64,000 bases of DNA, taken from the NCBI GenBank assembly GCA_947446575.1, contig CANFHC010000009.1:62001-126000 (forward strand). Reading direction: 5' to 3'. The notes under the pieces were generated by a model. The model searched no databases, was not told the DNA's origin, and saw nothing but the letters and a program-made list of their open reading frames with translations. Numbering within the stretch: the first letter of the stretch is position 1; every line of letters begins with the position of its first letter. This stretch comes from Bacteriovoracaceae bacterium (GTDB taxonomy: Bacteria; Bdellovibrionota; Bacteriovoracia; Bacteriovoracales; Bacteriovoracaceae). Positions 1 through 7,996 of this stretch are shown piece after piece. A program made the position numbers and the translations under genes.

Positions 1-6
1 AAATAT

Positions 7-669
7 TTAGAGAAAAAAGCAAAAATCAAAACCTACAGTCAAATAACTTATCGTAAGCGAGCGCACAGAGCTCGATTCAAGTTCATTGTCTTGAGCTCTT
101 TTAACGACAGCTAGGTTGTAAGTAAATTGCGTACCTGCACTAAAATATTCTGAGAATTTTTTGTAAAGAGAAATCTTAGCAAGCATTCCCGGACCAGAAA
201 AAGACTTGGCCGAAACACTTTCTTTAAAAAGGTTATAAGTAATATCGGCAGACATGTATTCGTATATATCAGAAATTGGGATAAGCGTTTGAGCGTAACG
301 ACTTTCTCTTCCTAAACCAACACCAAAAGTTGTTAGAGTGCTTTTAGTAGCAAAAAGTTGATCACTAGTTAATCCTGTAGCTGAAGGATTATTAGTAGAG
401 ATTTTGTTAAATACACCATTAGTAAGTACTAAACTGCTACTAAACCAGTAGTCTTCTAGTTTTTTTCCATAAGAAAAAGCAAAATTAGTTACGTCACCTG
501 CTTTTGTAACACTGGGGTTAACTCCAATTAGGAATGAAAAACGATTTTCATAAGTTGGGTGAAATTTAGCCTCAGTATTGAGAACTAATTCCTCAATAGC
601 AAAAGCTGAAGAGATGGATACAAGGCTTAAACTGAGAAAAATAAAGATGATCTTGCTAATTTTTTTCAT
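7..669 (-). CDS. secreted, probable outer-membrane protein of unknown function
   Basis: A 220-residue protein with a clear N-terminal signal peptide (Lys-rich start, hydrophobic core, SSAFA cleavage site around residue 24). The rest alternates polar and hydrophobic residues with many Tyr, Phe, Ser and Gly, as expected for a small outer-membrane beta-barrel. The C-terminus is aromatic (FDFCFFL) but ends in Leu rather than the usual Phe or Trp. An AAGGAA ribosome site precedes the start. It lies 2 bp downstream of the TolC-like gene on the same strand, so the two are probably co-transcribed. No family recognised; barrel assignment is inference from composition. Confidence 0.6.
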   Translation of the reverse strand: MKKISKIIFIFLSLSLVSISSAFAIEELVLNTEAKFHPTYENRFSFLIGVNPSVTKAGDVTNFAFSYGKKLEDYWFSSSLVLTNGVFNKISTNNPSATGLTSDQLFATKSTLTTFGVGLGRESRYAQTLIPISDIYEYMSADITYNLFKESVSAKSFSGPGMLAKISLYKKFSEYFSAGTQFTYNLAVVKRAQDNELESSSVRSLTISYLTVGFDFCFFL

Positions 670-671
670 AT

Positions 672-2411
672 TTATTTTCCTTTAACTCTAGTTGCTAACT
701 GTTCAAAGTTTTCACCTGGAAAATCTTCTAAACCTGAAATTTTTGCCAGAGTTAATTTTTCTTTTAAATGATTAAATTTTGTCTGTTCAAAAAGAATTTT
801 TGTTTCGGTGAGTTCTATTAAAGATAAGTGGAAGTCATAGTATTTCGTTTTTCCACCTAAGTAATTCTCCAAAATAGTATCAAAAGATTTTTGTAAACTA
901 GGGATACGTGCTTCTAGGATGACAATTTGGTTTTGCAAAGAAAGAATGTTTTTGTAAGTCTGTCTGACAAAAGATTGTGTGAAGTGCTTATTCTTATCTA
1001 ACTCTTTAAAGGCGATTTCTTTTTCAATTCGGCCAATGGCCAGTTTATTGGTATTAAAAAATCCATCTGCTCCTGTTAGACTCCATGTCGCATTAATTGA
1101 GGCGACCAGTTCCACATTTCCGCTTCCACTATAAGTTTCATAAACGGTTTGATTTTGTCCTGTTCCAAATTTTTTATTATAGGCACCGAGGTTGACGGTG
1201 AATTTCGGAAGAGGCAGATTTTCTTTTAAAGCTACATCATAAGATCTTTCAGCATTATCTAACTCCGTCTTATTTGTTAAAATTGTTGGGTTGTTTTGAG
1301 CTGAGAGGTTGAGAGATTCATCCAAGGTGATTTTTATACGACGGTAATCGAGCATTTCATTTAAAACATATTTTGTACCGATATCATCGGCAATTAGAAA
1401 GGCCATATTTTCATCAGCGATATCGGCCGTCAGCTTGGCATTATGATACTCATTTTGGGCCCTTAAATATTCACTACGAGCGAGGTAATATTCTTGTTTC
1501 GAAGTTTTACCAATCGTTATTTTTTCTTTGTTGAGGCGATAAAGAAAAGAGGCTTGCCGCAATTCATCTTGGCGAAAGCGCTCGATATTTTTTGTCGACA
1601 TCAAATTAAAATAACTTCCAATTAAATCTAGCTTTAATTCACGTCTTGATTCATCAAAAATTTGTTTGCTTCGCTCATAGAGTGACTTCTTATTTAAATA
1701 AAGTGCGTAGTCCTTACCCCAATTAAATACGGTGTAATCTCCCAATGATAAACCTAAAGTTCCACTTGGAGTTTGAGGATTTGGTGTCCCAGGCTCTCTC
1801 GAACTTGAGCGCAAGGTAGAGATGTGTTGATTGGACGTCGTTAAATTAATTTTTAATTCCGGCAACCAAAATGCATTTTTCACACCAGTAAAAACTAATT
1901 CATTTAAAGAATTTTTTTGTCCTCTAATATTTTGTTCGTAATTTTTTCTAAGCCCTTGTTCAATGACGTCATTGAGTTGAAGGTTTTTATAATTATCGAC
2001 AAGTTTATATTTGTCAGCTTCTTGAATATAGATTTCTGATTCAGAAATTTGTTTTGATTTTACTTTTTCAGGTGCAGCTTTCTTTTTGGGTTTTAGCAGT
2101 TCTTCTTCAGAAACTACTGGAGGCATGACCTTTTTATCTATGGCTAGTGGAGTTGAGGATTCTGGTTTTTGCCCTTCATCGTTTAGTAATTCTTCTTTTA
2201 TCACTTCCTCTTTAACAACTTCTTGAGTTGCAGGAATAACTTCTGTTTTTGGAGCCGTGTTTTCAATTTCAGGCGCATTTTCAGAATTGGCAGGTAAAAC
2301 TTGTGGTCCATCACTTAATTCAGCGCTGTCAGCTGGATCTTGAGCGAAGGCCGTAAAATGAGAAGACGACAGTACTCCTAGAAGGAGTAAAAATTGAATC
2401 TTGTTTTTCAT
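672..2411 (-). CDS. TolC-family outer-membrane efflux protein with long N-terminal extension
   Basis: 579 residues. A signal peptide (about 1-24) is followed by a low-complexity stretch (about 25-135) rich in Glu, Pro, Lys and Ala. The TolC-type region starts near residue 140 with the characteristic opening DVIEQGLRKNY, and long amphipathic helices run to about 560. TolC proteins form trimeric outer-membrane channels for type I secretion or RND/ABC efflux. The extension of about 110 residues is not part of the usual TolC fold and would sit in the periplasm as a flexible tail. No inner-membrane partner is adjacent; the only same-strand neighbours are the preceding small secreted gene and the following outer-membrane gene. 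No strong ribosome site is seen before the ATG. Confidence 0.85.
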   Translation of the reverse strand: MKNKIQFLLLLGVLSSSHFTAFAQDPADSAELSDGPQVLPANSENAPEIENTAPKTEVIPATQEVVKEEVIKEELLNDEGQKPESSTPLAIDKKVMPPVVSEEELLKPKKKAAPEKVKSKQISESEIYIQEADKYKLVDNYKNLQLNDVIEQGLRKNYEQNIRGQKNSLNELVFTGVKNAFWLPELKINLTTSNQHISTLRSSSREPGTPNPQTPSGTLGLSLGDYTVFNWGKDYALYLNKKSLYERSKQIFDESRRELKLDLIGSYFNLMSTKNIERFRQDELRQASFLYRLNKEKITIGKTSKQEYYLARSEYLRAQNEYHNAKLTADIADENMAFLIADDIGTKYVLNEMLDYRRIKITLDESLNLSAQNNPTILTNKTELDNAERSYDVALKENLPLPKFTVNLGAYNKKFGTGQNQTVYETYSGSGNVELVASINATWSLTGADGFFNTNKLAIGRIEKEIAFKELDKNKHFTQSFVRQTYKNILSLQNQIVILEARIPSLQKSFDTILENYLGGKTKYYDFHLSLIELTETKILFEQTKFNHLKEKLTLAKISGLEDFPGENFEQLATRVKGK

Positions 2412-2472
2412 AACTAAAATGATAGATAAACGAGTTGGTCCTGAAAAGCTTTTTGTGGTGATTAAAAGTCAA

Positions 2473-2835
2473 CTAAAGGGTGATGCCAGGACATCCTTTT
2501 CGCACGATATTTTCTTCTTGATATTGAATTTGAGTTTGAGTGAGGATAAGTTCGTGTTCGAGGTGGCCTAGATTGATTTCGAGTTTACGTTTTACAGTCA
2601 CTTTGTTTTCAGGTGTAATTTTTTGCAAATGTTTATTTCTTTCAATGAGAGCAAGGATTCTTTGTTTATTGGCTATTTTTTCTTGACGCTTCTCTGTGAG
2701 AAGCTCGCAGCGTCTACTTATACTAGGATCAGTAATGACTGTGCGCTTATAATCTTCCGCGAAGGCCATTTGATTAACTGATGCGCTGATTCCGACCAAA
2801 AAACTCAAGAATAGTGGGTAAATTCTTTGGGCCAT
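2473..2835 (-). CDS. small secreted helical protein, unknown function
   Basis: About 120 residues with a signal peptide (AQRIYPLFLSFL followed by a small-residue cleavage region ending MAFA). The mature part is charged and predicted helical, with two Cys, one near residue 45 and one near the end, that could form a disulfide. An ATG nine bases upstream (2844) abuts an AGGAGG site with no spacing, whereas the ATG at 2835 has nine bases of spacing, so 2835 is taken as the start. It shares the strand with the TolC-like gene downstream and is divergent from kdsB. No family recognised. Confidence 0.55.
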   Translation of the reverse strand: MAQRIYPLFLSFLVGISASVNQMAFAEDYKRTVITDPSISRRCELLTEKRQEKIANKQRILALIERNKHLQKITPENKVTVKRKLEINLGHLEHELILTQTQIQYQEENIVRKGCPGITL

Positions 2836-2895
2836 TCCAGGCATCCTCCTCTATAATAACAAGATTATTGTATCATCCATTTGGAGACCTTTAAA

Positions 2896-3672
2896 GTGAG
2901 CAAAAAAAGAGTTCTCATTTTAATTCCTGCTCGGTTTGCTTCATCACGTTTTCCTGGAAAACCACTGGCCTTCATCTCTGGTGTTTCTATGATTGAGCGA
3001 GTTTTTCGAAACTGCGCACATGCTCATGCATTAAATTTTGAATTTTCTGCATTCGTTGTAACTGATGATCAACGGGTTTATGACCACGTTAAAACTTTCT
3101 CACCTAATGTTGTGCGAGTTGATGATGATGTCCTATCAGGAACACTTAGAATTGAATTAGCTTACAAGAGATTTTTTCAAGATAAAAATTTTGACCTAGT
3201 TATCAACGTTCAAGGCGATGAACCTCTTCTTGATTCAGAAGATTTAGTCCGTTTGGCCCATTTTCATTTAGACAGCCGTTTTGATATTGCGACTTTGGTG
3301 AAAAAACAAATGGGATTTTCTGGGGATTTTTTAGATCCCAACAAAGTAAAAGTCGCCATGAGTGAAACAAGTGGACAAGCCTTTTATTTTTCCCGTGCAT
3401 CTATTCCTTATAAAAGAGATCAAATCATAGAGGCTTTAAATGATTATTGGTTTTTGCATATTGGAGTTTATTCTTACAGACCAAATGCTCTTATCAAATT
3501 TGCAACACATACAGAGACGCGTTTAGAGAATTTAGAAAAGCTCGAACAACTGCGAGCACTAGAAATTGGTCTTACTATTGGGGCCCACACAACCATCAGC
3601 ACAGTGATTGGTGTGGATGTTCCTGCAGATATAAAAAAAGTAGAAGAGGTTTTAAATGGCCGAGAAAAATGA
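2896..3672 (+). CDS. kdsB: 3-deoxy-manno-octulosonate cytidylyltransferase (CMP-Kdo synthetase)
   Basis: 258 residues. Activates Kdo with CTP to CMP-Kdo in the cytoplasm for lipopolysaccharide inner-core synthesis. The N-terminus has the family signature [15 protein letters not shown] (nucleotide binding), followed by VVTDD and NVQGDEPL. A start 15 bases upstream (TTG, 2881) is possible, but a GGAG at 2883-2886 is ideally spaced for the GTG at 2896, and [12 protein letters not shown] matches the usual KdsB N-terminus. First gene of the operon kdsB-pyrG-kdsA-kdsC-DUF493-gpsA. It overlaps pyrG by 17 bp, which couples the CTP-using enzyme to CTP synthase. Confidence 0.95.
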   Translation: MSKKRVLILIPARFASSRFPGKPLAFISGVSMIERVFRNCAHAHALNFEFSAFVVTDDQRVYDHVKTFSPNVVRVDDDVLSGTLRIELAYKRFFQDKNFDLVINVQGDEPLLDSEDLVRLAHFHLDSRFDIATLVKKQMGFSGDFLDPNKVKVAMSETSGQAFYFSRASIPYKRDQIIEALNDYWFLHIGVYSYRPNALIKFATHTETRLENLEKLEQLRALEIGLTIGAHTTISTVIGVDVPADIKKVEEVLNGREK

Positions 3673-5287
3673 AATGACTAAAAAGCACAAAAAATTTATT
3701 TTTATCACTGGAGGAGTTGCTAGCTCCCTAGGAAAAGGATTGGCAGCAGCAAGCATAGCGAGTTTATTAGAGCGCCGTGGAATAAAAGTGGCGATGTTAA
3801 AAATGGATCCATATATCAATGTCGATCCCGGAACGATGAGTCCAACTCAACATGGAGAAGTTTTTGTCACCGACGATGGTGCTGAAACAGATCTGGATTT
3901 AGGTCATTATGAAAGATTTACTTCGCTTACTCTAAAGCGTGAAAGTAATTTTACAACTGGCCAAGTTTATCTAAAAGTTATTGAAAATGAACGCGCTGGA
4001 ATTTATTTGGGAAAAACTGTTCAAGTTGTCCCGCACATCACGGATGAAATCAAAAGAAGAATCCATATTGCCGCAGATAACTCTGATCTTCTCATTGGAG
4101 AAATTGGGGGAACAGTAGGGGATATTGAATCATTGCCATTTATTGAATCAATCAGACAATTGGCCCATGATGAAGGGGCTACCAATGTTCTTTTCATTCA
4201 TTTGGTTTTATTGCCTTATATTGCAGCGGCCGGAGAGTTAAAATCAAAACCAGCACAACACTCGGTAAAAGAGTTGATGTCTCAAGGTCTTTCACCGCAA
4301 ATTATTATTTGTCGATCGGATCGCGAAGTGGATGAAGATACGTTAGAGAAAATTTCTAGATTTTGTAACGTCAGTAGAAAAAATGTTTTTCAATCAATTG
4401 ATATGGATTCAATTTATAAAGTTCCTTTAGAGTTTCATAAACAAGGTCTAGACGAGCGAGTCAGTGAACATTTAGGAATTTGGACACCGGAACCTAAAAT
4501 TGCTGATCTCGAAAAAGTTGTCTACAACTTTACTCATCCATTGCGAGAAGTAAAAATTGGAATCGTCGGAAAATACACGGATCTGATCGAATCTTATAAA
4601 TCTTTAGATGAGGCCTTAAATCATGGGGCCATCGCCAATCAATTAAAATACAAACCAGTTTTTATCGACAGCGAGCAATTTGAAAATGGCGCTAATCTTG
4701 AAAATATTTTTAGAGATGTCCAAGGTATATTAGTTCCCGGAGGATTTGGAAGTCGCGGGACCGAAGGAAAGATTAACGCCATTGAATACGCACGCGTTCA
4801 TAAAATTCCCTTTTTTGGAATTTGCCTCGGAATGCAATTAGCTGTTATTGAATACGCCAGACATATTGCAGGCATCACTGATGCCACATCAGAAGAATTT
4901 CAAAGCGGAGGATCTCACTTAATTCATTATATGGAAGGTCAGAAAAAAGATGGAGCTAAGGGTGGCAACATGCGCTTAGGAAGTTATGATTGTGCTCTGG
5001 AAGCAGGATCTCTTGCTCGCAAAGTTTATGGTGCTGACACTATTCATGAACGTCACCGTCACCGTTTAGAATTTAATAATATGTATATGGATAAATTAAC
5101 CAACGCTGGAATGACTATTTCTGGATTTAATAAAGAATTAAATTTAGTTGAAGTGATCGAATTAAAAGATCATCCTTTCTTTATTGCTTGCCAATATCAC
5201 CCAGAATTTAAATCAAAACCATTTTCACCTCATCCGCTCTTTAAGGCGTTTATAGAAGAGGCAGATCGTTTTAAAAAACTTCATTAG
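3656..5287 (+). CDS. pyrG: CTP synthase
   Basis: 543 residues, normal length. Converts UTP, ATP and glutamine to CTP in the cytosol. The N-terminal amidoligase domain carries [14 protein letters not shown]. The C-terminal class I glutamine amidotransferase domain has nucleophile Cys390 in GICLGMQLA and the His515/Glu517 pair in YHPEF. The start at 3656 lies inside the end of kdsB and has an AGAGG ribosome site six bases upstream. An internal ATG at 3674 is closer to the usual CTP synthase start but has no good ribosome site. Supplying CTP next to the CMP-Kdo synthetase is a known gene order in Gram-negative bacteria. Confidence 0.97.
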   Translation: MAEKNEMTKKHKKFIFITGGVASSLGKGLAAASIASLLERRGIKVAMLKMDPYINVDPGTMSPTQHGEVFVTDDGAETDLDLGHYERFTSLTLKRESNFTTGQVYLKVIENERAGIYLGKTVQVVPHITDEIKRRIHIAADNSDLLIGEIGGTVGDIESLPFIESIRQLAHDEGATNVLFIHLVLLPYIAAAGELKSKPAQHSVKELMSQGLSPQIIICRSDREVDEDTLEKISRFCNVSRKNVFQSIDMDSIYKVPLEFHKQGLDERVSEHLGIWTPEPKIADLEKVVYNFTHPLREVKIGIVGKYTDLIESYKSLDEALNHGAIANQLKYKPVFIDSEQFENGANLENIFRDVQGILVPGGFGSRGTEGKINAIEYARVHKIPFFGICLGMQLAVIEYARHIAGITDATSEEFQSGGSHLIHYMEGQKKDGAKGGNMRLGSYDCALEAGSLARKVYGADTIHERHRHRLEFNNMYMDKLTNAGMTISGFNKELNLVEVIELKDHPFFIACQYHPEFKSKPFSPHPLFKAFIEEADRFKKLH

Positions 5288-5298
5288 GATAGTGAGAT

Positions 5299-6099
5299 AT
5301 GACAAAACCGAAATTAGATCTTTTTATTGGCTCTTGTGTTTTAGAAAGTGAAGAGCTTGCGCTGAGAATCGCCGATAGATTAGTGAGAGAGCTTGAGCCA
5401 TTTCAAGACAGAATCACTCTTACTTATAAAGGAAGTTTTGATAAGGCCAATCGCACATCAATTAATTCTTATCGCGGCCCTGGAATTGACGAAGGAATGA
5501 GAATTCTTCAAAAAGTAAAAGATACTTTTGGTCTTCCAGTGCTTACTGATTTTCATGAGGCGTCTCAGGCCATGAAATTAGCGACTGTTGTCGATGTATT
5601 GCAAGTGCCAGCTTTTTTATGCCGTCAAACTGATATTATTGCAGCGGGAGCAGAAGCTTGTGCGAAATATGGTCGCATTTTGAAAGTTAAAAAGGGACAA
5701 TTTTTATCGCCTGAAGAAACAAAAAATATCGTTGATAAAGCGACTACTTTTTTACCAAAAAGCCAAATTCTTTTAACAGAGCGCGGATCAAGTTTTGGAT
5801 ATAATAATTTAGTCGTTGATATGGCCTCTTTTCAAATTATGAAAAGTTTCGGAGTTAAAACTGTTCACGATGCCACTCATTGTGTGCAGAGACCGGGTGG
5901 ATTAGGAAATGCAACGGGTGGAAAAAGAGAGCAGATTTTAGTTCTTGCTCGCGCAGCTGTTGCCGCTGGAGCTGATGGTGTTTTTATGGAAACTCATCCA
6001 CAACCCGAACTTGCTCTTTCGGATTCAGCGACTAGTTTGCCTCTAGATTCTATCAAGGGAATTGTTGAGCAACTCTTGCGCATTTATGAGGTGGTGTAA
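5299..6099 (+). CDS. kdsA: 3-deoxy-8-phosphooctulonate synthase (Kdo-8-P synthase)
   Basis: 266 residues. Condenses arabinose-5-phosphate and PEP to Kdo-8-phosphate, the committed step of Kdo synthesis. Family motifs seen: FIGSCVLES near the N-terminus, LTYKGSFDKANRTS, VLTDFHE, LQVPAFLCRQTD, VKKGQFLSPEE, TERGSSFGYNNLVVDM and the C-terminal METHPQPELALSD. The Cys in SCVLES occupies the position of the Asn/Cys that distinguishes metal-independent from metal-dependent enzymes, but which Cys would be the metal ligand cannot be decided here. It follows pyrG by 11 bp, and its TAA shares a base with the ATG of kdsC. Confidence 0.96.
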   Translation: MTKPKLDLFIGSCVLESEELALRIADRLVRELEPFQDRITLTYKGSFDKANRTSINSYRGPGIDEGMRILQKVKDTFGLPVLTDFHEASQAMKLATVVDVLQVPAFLCRQTDIIAAGAEACAKYGRILKVKKGQFLSPEETKNIVDKATTFLPKSQILLTERGSSFGYNNLVVDMASFQIMKSFGVKTVHDATHCVQRPGGLGNATGGKREQILVLARAAVAAGADGVFMETHPQPELALSDSATSLPLDSIKGIVEQLLRIYEVV

Positions 6100-6659
6100 T
6101 GGCCACTCCAATGACTGAAAAGCGTCGCTTAAAAGAATACGCTGAAAAATTTAAAGATAAGCTGATAAAAATTAAAGTCGTGGCCTTTGATATTGATGGA
6201 ATTCTCACTGACGGTGGCATCACTTGGTGGGGAGAAGACATCGGCTTTAATAGAACATGTCACATTCACGATGGTTATGGATTTAAAATTTTACGTGACG
6301 CTGGAATCAAAGTTGGGATCATTTCCGGTGGAGATAGTGTTGGAGTAAGAAAACGTTTTATCGAAACCCTTAAATTGGATTTCGTTTTTTTAGGCAATGA
6401 AGATAAACGTGAAGCCTATAAAAAATTATTGGCAATGGGTTTTAAAGATGAAGAAGTTCTTTTTATGGGGGATGAATTCATTGATGTTCCGCTCTTAAAA
6501 AGAGTGGGTTTTTCAGCAACTGTTCCCAATGCCAGTTATGAAATTCAAGAAATTGTCGATTATATTACTCATAGAGAAGCAGGGGATGCCTGTGCTCGCG
6601 AGGTGATGGATATCCTTCGTTACGCTCAAAATCTTCCTGTGCAAATTCTGGAGTTCTGA
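6099..6659 (+). CDS. kdsC: 3-deoxy-D-manno-octulosonate 8-phosphate phosphatase
   Basis: 186 residues, the usual size for KdsC. A C0-type HAD phosphatase releasing phosphate from Kdo-8-P. HAD motif I is FDIDGILTDGG (nucleophile and acid/base Asp), motif II lies in VGIISGG, and motif III is MGDEFIDVPLLKRVG. The C-terminus continues AGDACAREVMD, typical of KdsC (GG.GA.RE). Start and stop each overlap a neighbour by one base (TAATG, TGATG), indicating translational coupling with kdsA and the DUF493 gene. No arabinose-5-phosphate isomerase gene (kdsD) is present in the operon. Confidence 0.94.
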   Translation: MATPMTEKRRLKEYAEKFKDKLIKIKVVAFDIDGILTDGGITWWGEDIGFNRTCHIHDGYGFKILRDAGIKVGIISGGDSVGVRKRFIETLKLDFVFLGNEDKREAYKKLLAMGFKDEEVLFMGDEFIDVPLLKRVGFSATVPNASYEIQEIVDYITHREAGDACAREVMDILRYAQNLPVQILEF

Positions 6660-6943
6660 TGTCTAAGACACAAGAAGAAATTCAAGCAGAGAAGATGTGG
6701 AAACTGAAAATGGTCATGGATGAAACGGTAGAGTTTCCCACTGAGTATATGTTTAAGTTTATTGTTCCAGTTGCAGTTGTTCATCAGTTACTGGCATTAT
6801 TAGATGGAATGGACATTGATGAGCGCGCTTCGAGCGGTGGTAAGTACATCAGTGTGAGTGCTAAAAAAGTTTTCAATAATAGTGATGAAATCATGAATGT
6901 TTATAAGAGCGTGGGCGTGGTAAAAGGAATTATCTCGTTATGA
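6659..6943 (+). CDS. DUF493 (YbeD/UPF0250) family protein
   Basis: 94 residues. The conserved EFPTEYMFKFIV, SSGGKYISVS and the C-terminal Tyr-x-x-x-Gly-hydrophobic pattern (VYKSVGVVKGIISL) match the DUF493/YbeD family of small ferredoxin-like-fold proteins thought to have a regulatory or ligand-binding role. Its biochemical function is not established. Start overlaps the kdsC stop by one base and its TGA overlaps the gpsA ATG (ATGA), so it is translated as part of the Kdo operon. YbeD in Escherichia coli lies near lipoate genes, so the placement here with Kdo and glycerol-3-phosphate genes is different. Confidence 0.75.
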   Translation: MSKTQEEIQAEKMWKLKMVMDETVEFPTEYMFKFIVPVAVVHQLLALLDGMDIDERASSGGKYISVSAKKVFNNSDEIMNVYKSVGVVKGIISL

Positions 6944-7983
6944 ATAAAATTAATTCAAAGAAAAAAGTAGCCTTGGTTATTGGTGCTGGTGCGTTCGGCA
7001 CTGCCATGGCGCAAGTCTTGGCAACGAATTTTGAAAAAGTTATTTTAAAAGTTCGTTCTGAAGATGTTTACCTGGCCATTAAAAATGGAGAGAACTCTGT
7101 TTATCTGCCAGGATTAAAAATAGCCAAAAATATTGATGCTGCTCTCACTTGGGATGAAGTTGATTCTCATAGAGAAGAAGACATCGAACTTATTGTTTCA
7201 GCTTTGCCGACTGGTGGTATCGCAGAATATTTTAAAGAAAACTACGATCGATTTTTAGGTTATTTAGTAAAAGGGATTCCCGTTCTTTCTCTTTCTAAGG
7301 GAATTGATCCAGATACTTTAGAGTTAAGCGATGACCTATTCTATGATAATTATCCCCACTTCAAAGACCTCTTTTGTTTTTTATCTGGGCCATCGTTTGC
7401 CCATGAAATTATGCAAGAGCAGATTACTTTAGTAACGGTTGCCGGAAGATCAAAACTAGTTTTAGAAAATGTGATCAGCATGGTGAACACTCCTTATTTT
7501 AAGGCACTTGCTAGTTACGATGTTAAAGGTGTTCTTTTAGGAGGAGCACTTAAAAATATTTTAGCGATCGCTGGTGGAGTTATTGAAGGTTTGGGATATA
7601 ACCACAATACCAGAGCAGCCTTGATCACTCGTGGGATTGCGGAAATGCTCCGCTTTGGGACTGTTTATAACGCTCGTCCAGAAACTTTTTATGGACTCTC
7701 TGGAATGGGAGATCTTATTCTTACTTCAACGGGAGATCTTTCTCGAAATAAAACTTTTGGACTAGAGCTCGCTAAAGGAAGGAAGGCCCAAGAGATAATC
7801 AACTCGCAAAGAAATGTTGTTGAAGGATATAAGACGGCTAAAGCTGTACACTTTATTAGTGAACGCTATGCTATTCGAGCACAAATTTTTAATGGTGTTT
7901 ACGAAGTTCTTTATGAAGATCATTCACCGAAAGATGTGATCGGAAAAATTATGCGTTCTCCATCTAAATTTGAAATAGATTAA
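6940..7983 (+). CDS. gpsA: NAD(P)-dependent glycerol-3-phosphate dehydrogenase
   Basis: 347 residues. Reduces dihydroxyacetone phosphate to sn-glycerol-3-phosphate for phospholipid synthesis. The Rossmann motif ALVIGAGAFGTAMAQVLA is at the N-terminus. Further family motifs are SLSKGID, SGPSFAHEI, the catalytic-lysine segment GGALKNILAIAGG, NTRAALITRG and YGLSGMGDLILT. The ATG overlaps the preceding TGA by four bases (ATGA). Last gene of the Kdo operon; it converges on dsbD with only 13 bp between the two stop codons and no obvious terminator hairpin in that gap. Confidence 0.96.
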   Translation: MNKINSKKKVALVIGAGAFGTAMAQVLATNFEKVILKVRSEDVYLAIKNGENSVYLPGLKIAKNIDAALTWDEVDSHREEDIELIVSALPTGGIAEYFKENYDRFLGYLVKGIPVLSLSKGIDPDTLELSDDLFYDNYPHFKDLFCFLSGPSFAHEIMQEQITLVTVAGRSKLVLENVISMVNTPYFKALASYDVKGVLLGGALKNILAIAGGVIEGLGYNHNTRAALITRGIAEMLRFGTVYNARPETFYGLSGMGDLILTSTGDLSRNKTFGLELAKGRKAQEIINSQRNVVEGYKTAKAVHFISERYAIRAQIFNGVYEVLYEDHSPKDVIGKIMRSPSKFEID

Positions 7984-7996
7984 GCTATTCATATTT

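Noticed and set aside
3649-3690. kdsB/pyrG overlap as a frameshift
   Set aside because: Both proteins are complete and the 17-bp overlap has a ribosome site for pyrG; it is normal coupling.
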